This document shows, piece after piece, positions 1-6,609 of a stretch of 6,610 nucleotides of DNA. The notes beneath the pieces were generated by a model that searched no databases, was not told the DNA's origin, and saw nothing but the letters and a program-made list of their open reading frames with translations. Position 1 is the first letter of the stretch, and the number at the start of each line of letters is the position of its first letter. A program made the position numbers and the translations under genes. This DNA is from an uncultured Burkholderiales bacterium (lineage in GTDB: Bacteria > Pseudomonadota > Gammaproteobacteria > Burkholderiales > Burkholderiaceae_C), in NCBI GenBank assembly GCA_903856875.1, contig CAIODE010000217.1:1-6610 (forward strand), given 5' to 3'.

Positions 1-1197
1 ATAGCCGCCAGCCTGATGCTGGGCGGGGCCTTGAGTGCCACAGCGCAAACCGCTGCACCAGCAGCATCACCAGCAGCACCAGCAGCTGCTGCCGCTACGT
101 CAGCATCAGAGCCAGCTAAGTCAGCTGCAACAGGTGTCAAGAGTGCGAATATTTTTTCCATCGCACCTGATGCCAATACCGACCCCAAATACGCAGACCA
201 AAACAATGGTGAGCGTGGTCAAGTTCAGCCTGGCAACAATGCGCCCATGTGGCGCCAAGTGGGTGCCGGCGTCACGGGCTACAGCAGCTTGCCAGTTTCG
301 GAAGCGCCAGAAGCTGGCAACCTCATTCAACCTTTTGTTCAATACCCAGGCTCTAGGCTCACCAATGCCGGTGAAGCTTGGCGCCAAGTTCGCAACAACT
401 GGATCATTCCTTATGGCGGCTCATTGTTGCTAATTGCTGCTTTGGCGATCGCTTTGTTTTATTACGGCAAAGGCGCCATGAAACTGCACGGTGCTGAAAC
501 AGGCCGCAAGATTGAACGCTTTACACCGCTAGAGCGCTCTGCGCATTGGACCAATGCCATCGCGTTTGTTGCCTTGGCCATTTCAGGGCTGGTCATGGCC
601 TTTGGTAAGTTTTTCATTCAGCCCATTTTTGGCAACGCATTGTTCGGTTGGCTCACCTACATTTTGAAGAATGTGCACAACTTTGCAGGGCCTTTGTTTG
701 CAGTGTCCTTGATCATTGTGTTCATCACCTTTTTGAAAGACAACTTCCCTAGCAAAGAAGACATCACTTGGATGTTGAAGGGAGGCGGCATGTTCTCTGG
801 AGATGAAGTGCCATCTCACCGTTTCAACGCTGGCGAGAAAGTGGTGTTTTGGTTTGGTGTGTTGGGCTTGGGCCTCATTGTGGTGGCCTCAGGCTTGGTG
901 CTCGACAAACTCATTCCCGGCCTCATTTATGAGCGCAGCACCATGCAAATTGCCAACATGATTCATGGCATTGCCACGATCCTCATGATGGCCATGTTCA
1001 TGGGGCACATCTACATGGGCACCGTTGGCATGGATGGCGCCTACAGCGCCATGCGCACGGGTTATGTCGATGAAACCTGGGCCAAAGAACACCATGAACT
1101 TTGGTACAACGACATCAAGGCAGGCAAAATACCTGCGCAAAGATCTCCCGAAGCAGCAGCCCACGGTGGCGCGGCTTCCACATCGGCATCTGCTTGA
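1..1197 (+). CDS. Formate dehydrogenase gamma subunit (cytochrome b556), 5' end outside window
   Basis: This is the membrane anchor of a respiratory formate dehydrogenase (FdnI/FdoI/FdhC type). It passes electrons from the iron-sulfur beta subunit through two b hemes to quinone. The frame is open from base 1 and the first residues (IAASLMLGGALSATAQ) read as the hydrophobic core and cleavage region of a signal peptide, so the true start lies upstream and the ATG at 16 is internal. In visible-residue numbering, an Ala/Pro/Ser-rich periplasmic stretch spans about 17-45. A first membrane segment lies at about 135-155, followed by the cytochrome b core with segments near 184-201, 224-244, 280-302 and 318-340. 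Candidate heme ligands are H182 (RSAHWTN), H226 (NVHNF), H322 (MIHGI) and H336 (GHIYMG). The 14-residue spacing of the last pair matches the family pattern in E. coli FdnI. The extra N-terminal part is known in long gamma subunits. The family is clear; the exact symbol is not. Confidence 0.93.
   Translation: MAASLMLGGALSATAQTAAPAASPAAPAAAAATSASEPAKSAATGVKSANIFSIAPDANTDPKYADQNNGERGQVQPGNNAPMWRQVGAGVTGYSSLPVSEAPEAGNLIQPFVQYPGSRLTNAGEAWRQVRNNWIIPYGGSLLLIAALAIALFYYGKGAMKLHGAETGRKIERFTPLERSAHWTNAIAFVALAISGLVMAFGKFFIQPIFGNALFGWLTYILKNVHNFAGPLFAVSLIIVFITFLKDNFPSKEDITWMLKGGGMFSGDEVPSHRFNAGEKVVFWFGVLGLGLIVVASGLVLDKLIPGLIYERSTMQIANMIHGIATILMMAMFMGHIYMGTVGMDGAYSAMRTGYVDETWAKEHHELWYNDIKAGKIPAQRSPEAAAHGGAASTSASA
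56..86 (+). repeat. Short imperfect tandem repeat encoding an Ala/Pro linker
   Basis: The 10-base unit CACCAGCAGC occurs three times, at 56-65, 68-77 and 77-86, so the copies are spaced by 12 and then 9 bases. It lies in frame within the gamma subunit gene and encodes part of the Ala/Pro-rich segment just after the presumed signal peptide. All offsets are multiples of three, so copy-number change by slippage would keep the frame and only alter linker length. Confidence 0.7.
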
Positions 1198-1202
1198 AGC
1201 AT

Positions 1203-1206
1203 GAGG
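1203..1206 (+). promoter_or_regulatory. Ribosome binding site (GAGG) for the small secreted protein
   Basis: GAGG lies 9 bases before the ATG at 1216. It decides the start: the in-frame ATG at 1201 overlaps this site and would put five polar residues (MRIPT) before a typical MKK signal peptide start, so 1216 is preferred. Confidence 0.7.
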
Positions 1207-1215
1207 ATTCCAACC

Positions 1216-1605
1216 ATGAAAAAATCATTGATCAGCTTGGCCACTTTGGCACTGGCTTCTTTGTTCAGCGTTTCTACAATGGCCAAGTTGCCAGCCCCAA
1301 GCGACGAAGCCAAAGCCAAGGCCGCGGAAGCTGCCGCTAAAACAGCCCACGGCAACAAAGTAGCAGATTTTCAATTGTGTAAATCGCGCGAAAAAGTGGC
1401 GGCGCACTACTACAAAACAGCCAAGGCCAGTGGTAAATCTACCAATCCGCCTGTGGCTACCCCAGCCTGTGCAGACCCAGGTCCTTTTGTGGCCGCTGCA
1501 CCGGCCGCGCCTGCGGCTGTGGCAGCAGCACCTGCCGCAGGTGCTAAGCCTGCAGCGCCTGGCGCTGCGACAGCCCCCGCAGCTGCCCCTGCCAAAAAAT
1601 CCTAA
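1216..1605 (+). CDS. Small secreted Ala/Pro-rich protein with two cysteines, function unknown
   Basis: I do not recognise a named family. The 129-residue product starts with a clear Sec signal peptide (MKKSLISLATLALASLFSVSTMA, cleavage probably after A23), so the mature protein should be periplasmic or exported. Residues 24-50 are a lysine/alanine/glutamate-rich probable helix. A more information-rich core at about 48-91 holds the only two cysteines, C55 (FQLCKSREK) and C85 (TPACADPGPF), which could form a disulfide. Residues 92-126 are almost entirely Ala, Pro, Gly and Val, ending in KKS. The gene begins 18 bases after the gamma subunit stop, with a good ribosome binding site, and is followed by a terminator, so it is probably the last gene of the formate dehydrogenase operon. 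A role with the periplasmic enzyme is inferred from position only. No CXXCH heme motif or lipobox is present. Confidence 0.82.
   Translation: MKKSLISLATLALASLFSVSTMAKLPAPSDEAKAKAAEAAAKTAHGNKVADFQLCKSREKVAAHYYKTAKASGKSTNPPVATPACADPGPFVAAAPAAPAAVAAAPAAGAKPAAPGAATAPAAAPAKKS
1489..1593 (+). repeat. Low-complexity Ala/Pro-coding tail
   Basis: This stretch encodes residues 92-126 of the small secreted protein, made of PAAPAA, VAAAPAAG and KPAAPGAA-like pieces. The DNA is rich in GCN and CCN codons, with mixed synonymous codons (gca, gcc, gcg, gct), so it is a degenerate amino-acid repeat rather than an exact DNA repeat. The composition suggests a flexible extended tail, perhaps a spacer. Confidence 0.65.
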
Positions 1606-1629
1606 TTTTTCCCTGAATTCATCAGGTTG

Positions 1630-1662
1630 AAAGTCCCTCGCTGCATAAGCGTGGGACTTTTT
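1630..1662 (+). terminator. Rho-independent terminator after the formate dehydrogenase operon
   Basis: AAAGTCCC (1630-1637) pairs with GGGACTTT (1653-1660). After one T/T mismatch, CGC (1639-1641) pairs with GCG (1649-1651) around the 7-base loop TGCATAA. The T run at 1658-1662 closes the structure. It begins 25 bases after the stop of the small secreted protein and ends 35 bases before fdhD, so it probably ends or attenuates the upstream transcript and leaves fdhD partly on its own promoter or on read-through. Confidence 0.85.
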
Positions 1663-1696
1663 GCGTTAGGCTCAGGCCTGAATCTTTGATTGACCC

Positions 1697-2590
1697 ATGT
1701 TGCAAGCTCCTGCCCTTAAACCCAGACTGACCCAAGCCAGCGCAGAGTTGACGCGTCAAATCAGTGTGGTCAACGAGTTTGGTGAAAGCTCCCAAGTGCA
1801 CATTCCCGCAGAGCGAGCCCTCACCGTCTATTTGGACAAGAAAGAATTGGTCACGCTCATGACCTTGGGCGCAAGTCCTGAATGCTTGGTGCTGGGGTTC
1901 TTGCTCAACCAACGCTTGATTCAATCGGTGAATGAAATTGAATCGGTCACCGTTGACTGGTCCTTAGGCGAAGGCGAAATGGGTCAACCTGGTGTGGCAG
2001 CCATCAAAACACGCGATGGCCTGAGCCAAGCTGGCCCCAAAACGGCAGCACGTGTGGTCACAACTGGCTGTGGACAAGGCAGTGTGTTCGGAGATTTGGT
2101 CAGCGACATCGATGCCATTCAATTGCCAGCCGACGCGCACATTTCTCAGGCCACTTTGTACGCCTTGGTCAACGCCATTCGCATTCAAGAAACCACTTAC
2201 AAATCTTCGGGCTCTGTGCATGGCTGCGCTTTGTTCAAGGGATCAGACATGATGATGTTTGTCGAAGATGTGGGCAGGCACAATGCGGTAGACACGATTG
2301 CAGGCTGGATGGTCATGAACGATGTCAGCGGCCACGACAAAGTTTTTTACACCACGGGCAGGCTCACCAGCGAGATGGTCATCAAGTCTGCGCAAATGGG
2401 TGTACCCATTGCCGTATCACGCAGTGGTATTACCCAAATGGGCTTAGAGGTGGCCGAGCGCGTTCAGCTTTGCGCCATTGGCCGTGCCACCAACAAGCGA
2501 TTCTTGTGTTTCAGTGCACCGCACAGATTGAAGTGGCAAGCTGAGCTGGCCGAAGCCTCAAGCAAGACACTGCTTCAAGATGTCGGCTGA
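1697..2590 (+). CDS. fdhD: Formate dehydrogenase accessory sulfurtransferase FdhD
   Basis: FdhD transfers sulfur from the cysteine desulfurase IscS to the bis-MGD molybdenum cofactor, which formate dehydrogenase needs for activity; it acts in the cytoplasm. The 297-residue length is slightly above the usual size. Family landmarks visible in order are ERALTVYLDKKELVTLMTLG (39-58), TTGCGQGSVFGD (122-133), the SSGSVHGCALF segment (170-180), EDVGRHNAVDTIAGW (190-204), TTGRLTSEMVIKSAQMGVPI (219-238) and SRSGIT (241-246). The sulfur-carrying loop has one cysteine, C125, where E. coli FdhD has a CXXC pair (C121/C124). The start at 1697 has no strong ribosome binding site but gives a normal N terminus. 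The gene follows the formate dehydrogenase structural genes, as expected, and its 3' end overlaps the permease gene by 11 bases. Confidence 0.96.
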   Translation: MLQAPALKPRLTQASAELTRQISVVNEFGESSQVHIPAERALTVYLDKKELVTLMTLGASPECLVLGFLLNQRLIQSVNEIESVTVDWSLGEGEMGQPGVAAIKTRDGLSQAGPKTAARVVTTGCGQGSVFGDLVSDIDAIQLPADAHISQATLYALVNAIRIQETTYKSSGSVHGCALFKGSDMMMFVEDVGRHNAVDTIAGWMVMNDVSGHDKVFYTTGRLTSEMVIKSAQMGVPIAVSRSGITQMGLEVAERVQLCAIGRATNKRFLCFSAPHRLKWQAELAEASSKTLLQDVG

Positions 2591-5189
2591 AGTTTCTAAA
2601 GCGCCCGTGAACTCCTCCTCACTTGTCTTGAACAATCATTCTTGGTCGCGCGCATTTCAATTGGGTTTGCGCAATCTTTGGCGAGATTTGCGTTCGGGTG
2701 AATTGAATTTGCTCATCGTTTCGGTGGTGTTGGCAGTCGCTGCACTCACAGCCGTTGGGTTTTTCTCCGATCGACTTCAAGCTGGTTTATGGCGAGACGC
2801 CAGACAACTTTTGGGTGGTGATGCCGTGGTGGTCAGCGACAAGCCCACCGCCGAAAATTTTCAGAAAAAAGCCCTAGCGCTAGGCCTCAAAACCAATGCC
2901 AGCTTGAGCTTCCCCAGTATGGCGCGAGCAGACGATGCCAAAGGTGGTGAAACCAAGTTGGTGGCTTTGAAAGCGGTGTCGGTAGGCTATCCCTTGCGAG
3001 GACAAATGAGCTTGCTGAACCCACAGAGTCAGGGTACGAGCAACAACAAATCAGGCGCTTCATTTTTTACCCGAGATGTGCCTCAGCCTGGACAAGCATG
3101 GGTCGACCCTGCCTTGCTGGAAGTCTTGAACCTTCAGATGGGTGATGTGATTTGGCTGGGCGACAAGTCTTTTCAAATTGCAGCACTCATTGACCGCGAG
3201 CCAGACCGCGGTGCTGCCTTTATGAATTTTGCACCGAGGGTCATGATTCACCAATCCGATGTGCCAGCCACGGGCTTGATACAACCCGCAAGCCGCATTT
3301 CTTACCGCATGGCAGTGTCGGGTGATGAGGCGCAGGTGAATGTGCAGCAGTTTTTAAAATGGGCCCGTGAAGAAGTTGATAAGCCAGAAGTGCGCGGCAT
3401 TCAAATTGAATCGATGGAAAGTGGCCGCCCTGAAATGCGTCAAACCCTTGACCGTGCTGAAAAGTTTTTGAATTTGGTTGCGCTGCTCGCTGCCTTGTTG
3501 TGCGCCGTGGCCGTGGCATTGGCAGCCAGAACCTTTGCAAGCAAGCACCTCGATGCTTGTGCCTTGTTGCGCGTCTTGGGGCAAAGCCAACAAACTTTGT
3601 CTGTGGCTTACGCCTTTGAGTTCATCACCGCGGGCATGGTGGCCAGTTTGTTGGGGGTGTTGCTGGGCTATGGTGTTCATCACGCCTTTGTATGGCTGTT
3701 AGCGGGTTTGGTAGATGCGCAACTGCCACCCAGTTCTGTTGCCCCTGCCTTGTTGGGTTTGGGCATGGGCCTGACATTGTTGCTGGCCTTTGGCCTACCG
3801 CCAGTGTTGCAGCTGGCCAAAGTGCCGGCGATGCGCGTTATACGCCGCGATATGGGTGGTTTACAACCTGCGTCTGTTGGTGTTTTACTGACAGGCTTGT
3901 TCGGTTTTGCAGGCGCCTTGATGTGGGCCAGTCGCGATGTGAAGCTGGGCTTGATGACAGTCGGTGGGTTTGCAATAGCCACCCTGTTATTTGCAGGCGC
4001 CACCTGGTTCGCTTTGAAACTCTTGCGTAAATGGGTGCCCTCGGACGCCACGCCAAGATGGCTTTTGTTGGCGACACGCCAAGTCATGGCTCGCCCAGTG
4101 TATGCGGTGGTTCAAGTGAGCGCATTGTCGGTTGGTTTGTTGGCCTTGGTGTTGTTGGTTTTGCTACGCACCGATCTCATCAACAGCTGGCGCAAGGCCA
4201 CACCTGTGAATGCGCCAGATCGTTTCGTGATCAATGTCCAGCCCGATCAAACACAAGCTTTTCAAGCCGCGCTCAAGCAAGTGGGTGTGAAAGAATACGA
4301 CTGGTACCCCATGATCCGAGGCCGCTTGGTAGCCATTAACGGCAATGCTGTCAGTCCGCTTGATTACACCGATGACCGTGCCAAACGATTGGTTGACCGT
4401 GAATTTAACTTGTCTGCGCGTGCGACCAAGCCAGAACACAATCCTGTGGTTCAAGGTCAATGGCAAGAAGGCGAAAGCGATGCAGTCAGTGTTGAAATAG
4501 GCATTGCCAAAACCCTTGGCTTGAAGATGGGTGATCGTTTGCGGTTTGATGTAGGCGGTGTCATTTCTGAAGGGCGCATCACCTCCTTGCGCAAAGTCGA
4601 GTGGGGCTCGATGTGCGCCAACTTCTTTGTGATCTATCCGGTAGACAATTTGCCCGATGTGCCCTTGAGTTACATGGCTGCATTTAAAACACCTGATGTA
4701 CCCGCTTTCGAGCGCAACTTGCTTCAGCAGTTTCCCAATGTCACCAGTGTCGACTTGCGAGCTACTCTGACACAAATTCAAAATGTATTAGACCAAGTCA
4801 TTCGTGCCGTTGAGTTTCTATTTGCGTTCACCTTGATAGCGGGCTTGTTGGTGCTCACAGCAGCCGTTACTTCCACGCGTGAAGAACGAAAAAGAGAATT
4901 CGCCATCATGCGGGCCTTGGGTGCAACAGGTCGTTTATTGAGCCAAGTGCAAACAGCAGAACTTGTGGGGGTAGGGCTGTTGGCTGGCTTCTTGGCCAGC
5001 TTGGTGGCCGAGTTGGTCGGATGGGGCTTGGCTCGATTTGTGTTTGAGTTTGAATGGACTGCCTCACTGTGGGTACCCGCTGCTGGTGCACTCACAGGTG
5101 CCGCCTTGGCATGGATTGCCGGATGGTGGGGCTTGGCGGAAGTTCTCCGGCAACCTGTGTCCCAAACGCTGCGTCAGGCGTCAGAATAA
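2580..5189 (+). CDS. FtsX/YbbP-type ABC transporter permease
   Basis: This 869-residue inner-membrane protein has the layout of the YbbP branch of the MacB/LolC/FtsX permease superfamily (E. coli YbbP is about 800 residues). A first membrane helix at about 43-63 is followed by a large periplasmic domain (about 65-290). Helices then fall near 296-317, 343-377, 386-409, 432-449, 456-478 and 508-530, with a second periplasmic domain (about 531-740). Final helices lie near 741-763, 790-820 and 828-850. The segment VEWGSMCANFFVIYP (673-687) resembles a characteristic YbbP motif, and TREERKREFAIMRALGATGRLL (766-787) is the conserved coupling loop that contacts an ATPase. No ATPase or thioesterase gene (YbbA, TesA) is in the window. 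YbbAP is linked to handling hydrophobic molecules at the envelope, but the substrate here is unknown. The ATG at 2580 overlaps fdhD; GTG at 2607 is an alternative start just past the fdhD stop. Confidence 0.92.
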   Translation: MSAEVSKAPVNSSSLVLNNHSWSRAFQLGLRNLWRDLRSGELNLLIVSVVLAVAALTAVGFFSDRLQAGLWRDARQLLGGDAVVVSDKPTAENFQKKALALGLKTNASLSFPSMARADDAKGGETKLVALKAVSVGYPLRGQMSLLNPQSQGTSNNKSGASFFTRDVPQPGQAWVDPALLEVLNLQMGDVIWLGDKSFQIAALIDREPDRGAAFMNFAPRVMIHQSDVPATGLIQPASRISYRMAVSGDEAQVNVQQFLKWAREEVDKPEVRGIQIESMESGRPEMRQTLDRAEKFLNLVALLAALLCAVAVALAARTFASKHLDACALLRVLGQSQQTLSVAYAFEFITAGMVASLLGVLLGYGVHHAFVWLLAGLVDAQLPPSSVAPALLGLGMGLTLLLAFGLPPVLQLAKVPAMRVIRRDMGGLQPASVGVLLTGLFGFAGALMWASRDVKLGLMTVGGFAIATLLFAGATWFALKLLRKWVPSDATPRWLLLATRQVMARPVYAVVQVSALSVGLLALVLLVLLRTDLINSWRKATPVNAPDRFVINVQPDQTQAFQAALKQVGVKEYDWYPMIRGRLVAINGNAVSPLDYTDDRAKRLVDREFNLSARATKPEHNPVVQGQWQEGESDAVSVEIGIAKTLGLKMGDRLRFDVGGVISEGRITSLRKVEWGSMCANFFVIYPVDNLPDVPLSYMAAFKTPDVPAFERNLLQQFPNVTSVDLRATLTQIQNVLDQVIRAVEFLFAFTLIAGLLVLTAAVTSTREERKREFAIMRALGATGRLLSQVQTAELVGVGLLAGFLASLVAELVGWGLARFVFEFEWTASLWVPAAGALTGAALAWIAGWWGLAEVLRQPVSQTLRQASE

Positions 5190-5190
5190 T

Positions 5191-5826
5191 TCAAGAAGGT
5201 GTGAGCAACACCACCAAAGCGCCAGCGCCGCCTTCAGCCGGTTTGGCTTGCACAAAAGCCATCACTTGATTTTTTTGAACCAGCCAACTGTGTACTTTAG
5301 ATTTGAGCACAGGCGTCTTGCCAGGTGAGCCCAAACCTTTGCCATGCACCACCCGCACACATCGAATGCCGTGTTTGTGCGCATCTCGAATAAAGCTGGT
5401 TAAGGCCAAGCGCGCTTCGTCGCTGCGCAGGCCATGCAAATCAACTTCACGTTGAATGGCCCATTCGCCTTTTCGCAATTTGCGCGTGACTTCAGTGCCG
5501 ACACCGGGCCTGCGAAAGCTCAATGCATCGTCGGTGTCTAGCAAAGTGCTCACATCGAACTCATCGCTCAATGAATCTTGAATGACCTTGGCTTCGTCTT
5601 TTTGAAGCTGGGTGGCCACGGGTTCGCGCGGCTTGCTGGGTAGATGTGCTTTGTTGTGAACAGGCAATGGCGCTACCTTGCCGATGGCGCGTGCAAACAG
5701 GTTTTTATCCGCTTCTGCCTTGCGAAGAGCGGCTGCGCGCGCGGCTTCCTCAGCCGCGGCTTTGGCCTGCGCCGCCGCAATTTGCTTTTGAACCAGTTTG
5801 AGATCTTGAAGAGATTGGAATTTCAC
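5191..5826 (-). CDS. Smr-domain protein (MutS2 C-terminal-like putative nuclease)
   Basis: The C-terminal third is a complete Smr domain, as found in MutS2 and in stand-alone YdaL/SmrA/SmrB-type proteins, which bind or cut nucleic acid. Numbering from the GTG start (211 residues), DLHGLRSDEARLAL lies at 129-142, VRVVHGKGLGSPGKTPVLK at 157-175 and GGAGALVVLL at 199-208. The N terminus begins KFQSLQDLKLVQKQ and continues as an Ala/Lys/Glu-rich probable coiled coil to about residue 40, followed by a poorly ordered linker. I chose GTG at 5826 because the residues after it look like a native start; a TTG at 5844 would add six residues, and neither has a strong ribosome binding site. It follows radC by 42 bases on the same strand, so co-transcription is likely. 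Its stop is one base from that of the convergent permease gene. The substrate (DNA, or mRNA on stalled ribosomes) cannot be told from sequence. Confidence 0.93.
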   Translation of the reverse strand: MKFQSLQDLKLVQKQIAAAQAKAAAEEAARAAALRKAEADKNLFARAIGKVAPLPVHNKAHLPSKPREPVATQLQKDEAKVIQDSLSDEFDVSTLLDTDDALSFRRPGVGTEVTRKLRKGEWAIQREVDLHGLRSDEARLALTSFIRDAHKHGIRCVRVVHGKGLGSPGKTPVLKSKVHSWLVQKNQVMAFVQAKPAEGGAGALVVLLTPS

Positions 5827-5868
5827 TGGCCCATGTTGCCACAAGCTATGTGGGTTTTAAGTGCTGCC

Positions 5869-6543
5869 CTATAAAACGCCTTGCTCGGCCATGGAAAAAG
5901 CCTGACCCGGGCCCACAATGACATGGTCTAACACCCTAACATCCACCATGGCCAAGGCAGACTTCAAACTGTGCGTAAGGTGCAAATCGGCAGGGCTGGG
6001 ATGCACTGAGCCACTGGGATGGTTGTGCGCCAACACCACGGCAGCGCTGTGGTGATGCAAGGCCCGAAGCACCACTTCACGGGGGTACACACTGGTTTGG
6101 CTGAGGGTGCCCCGAAACAAAGTTTCCATGCAAACCAGTTTGTGCTGAGCGTCTAGGAACAGCATGGCAAACACCTCGTGTGTTTTGTGCGCCAAATGAA
6201 GCTGTAAATAAAGCTGAACGCTGCTGGCACTTTGCATAACCTCCCGGGTGCTGAGTTGCTGGGCCATGGCGCGCTTGGCCAATTCCATGACGGCCAAGAG
6301 CTCAGATTGTTTGGCGGGCCCTAGACCTTTGATGGCTGTTTGTTGCGCAGGCGGAGTGAGCAGCAAATTGGCCAGGCCGCCACTGGCCACTAACATGTCT
6401 TGCGCCAATTGCAGCACATTGCGGCCAGCCACCCCTGTTCTGAGTAACAGGGCCAAAAGCTCGGTATCGCTTAGAGCGCCGGGCCCGCGAGTGAGTATTT
6501 TTTCGCGAGGACGGGTGTCTGGGGGTAATTCTTGGAAGTTCAT
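5869..6543 (-). CDS. radC: RadC family protein (JAMM/MPN metalloprotein)
   Basis: This is a full-length RadC (UPF0758/YicR) protein of 224 residues. The N-terminal part (about 1-100) begins ELPPDTRPREKILTRGPGALSD and includes a helix-hairpin-helix-like segment, IKGLGPAKQSELLAVMELAKR (71-91). The C-terminal JAB/MPN domain (about 102-224) carries the intact zinc motif H173-N-H175-P-S-G with S183 and D186. E123 in HEVFAMLFLD is a candidate fourth catalytic residue. DHVIVG (206-211) is the usual final landmark. The name comes from an old E. coli radiation phenotype later assigned to recG, so a DNA-repair role is not established. The ATG at 6543 gives the usual N terminus, though the ribosome binding site is weak. 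It probably leads a two-gene unit with the downstream Smr gene; its promoter should lie in or beyond the 67 bases up to the window end. Confidence 0.95.
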   Translation of the reverse strand: MNFQELPPDTRPREKILTRGPGALSDTELLALLLRTGVAGRNVLQLAQDMLVASGGLANLLLTPPAQQTAIKGLGPAKQSELLAVMELAKRAMAQQLSTREVMQSASSVQLYLQLHLAHKTHEVFAMLFLDAQHKLVCMETLFRGTLSQTSVYPREVVLRALHHHSAAVVLAHNHPSGSVHPSPADLHLTHSLKSALAMVDVRVLDHVIVGPGQAFSMAEQGVL

Positions 6544-6576
6544 GGGCTTTCTGAAGAGATAAATGCCCCAGATTCA

Positions 6577-6609
6577 GGCTTTTGGGGGCGAAAGCCGCAG
6601 AAGCTTTTT
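6577..6609. repeat. Overlapping inverted repeats upstream of radC
   Basis: GGCTTT (6577-6582) pairs perfectly with AAAGCC (6591-6596) around an 8-base G-rich loop. AAAGC (6591-6595) can instead pair with GCTTT (6603-6607), which runs into a five-T stretch at 6605-6609. The two hairpins share the central AAAGC and cannot form together. Stems are short, and the window ends here, so this could be chance, the tail of a terminator from a neighbour, or part of the radC leader. Confidence 0.35.

Noticed and set aside
1201..1215. In-frame ATG at 1201 as the start of the small secreted protein
   Set aside because: It overlaps the GAGG site that serves the ATG at 1216, and it would place five residues before a normal MKK signal peptide start.
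1410..1595. Minus-strand Ala/Gly-rich frame opposite the small secreted protein
   Set aside because: The low-complexity Ala/Pro-coding DNA gives an Ala/Gly-rich open frame on the complement automatically; no start signal or domain supports it.
1661..1690. Possible sigma-70 promoter for fdhD (TTGCGT, then TTTGAT after 18 bases)
   Set aside because: Both boxes match the consensus poorly, and the first overlaps the T run of the terminator; not enough to call.
3680..4087. 135-codon minus-strand open frame inside the permease gene
   Set aside because: Its composition is what the complement of transmembrane-coding DNA gives (Lys/Pro/Asn/Thr-rich), with no motif of its own.
4164..4781. 205-codon minus-strand open frame inside the permease gene
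   Set aside because: It lies opposite a well-supported membrane protein with a continuous family match, and its translation shows no recognisable domain, so it is a shadow frame.
5827..5844. TTG start at 5844 for the Smr protein
   Set aside because: The residues it adds (MWQHGP) look non-native and no ribosome binding site precedes it; GTG at 5826 gives a more typical N terminus, although this is not certain.
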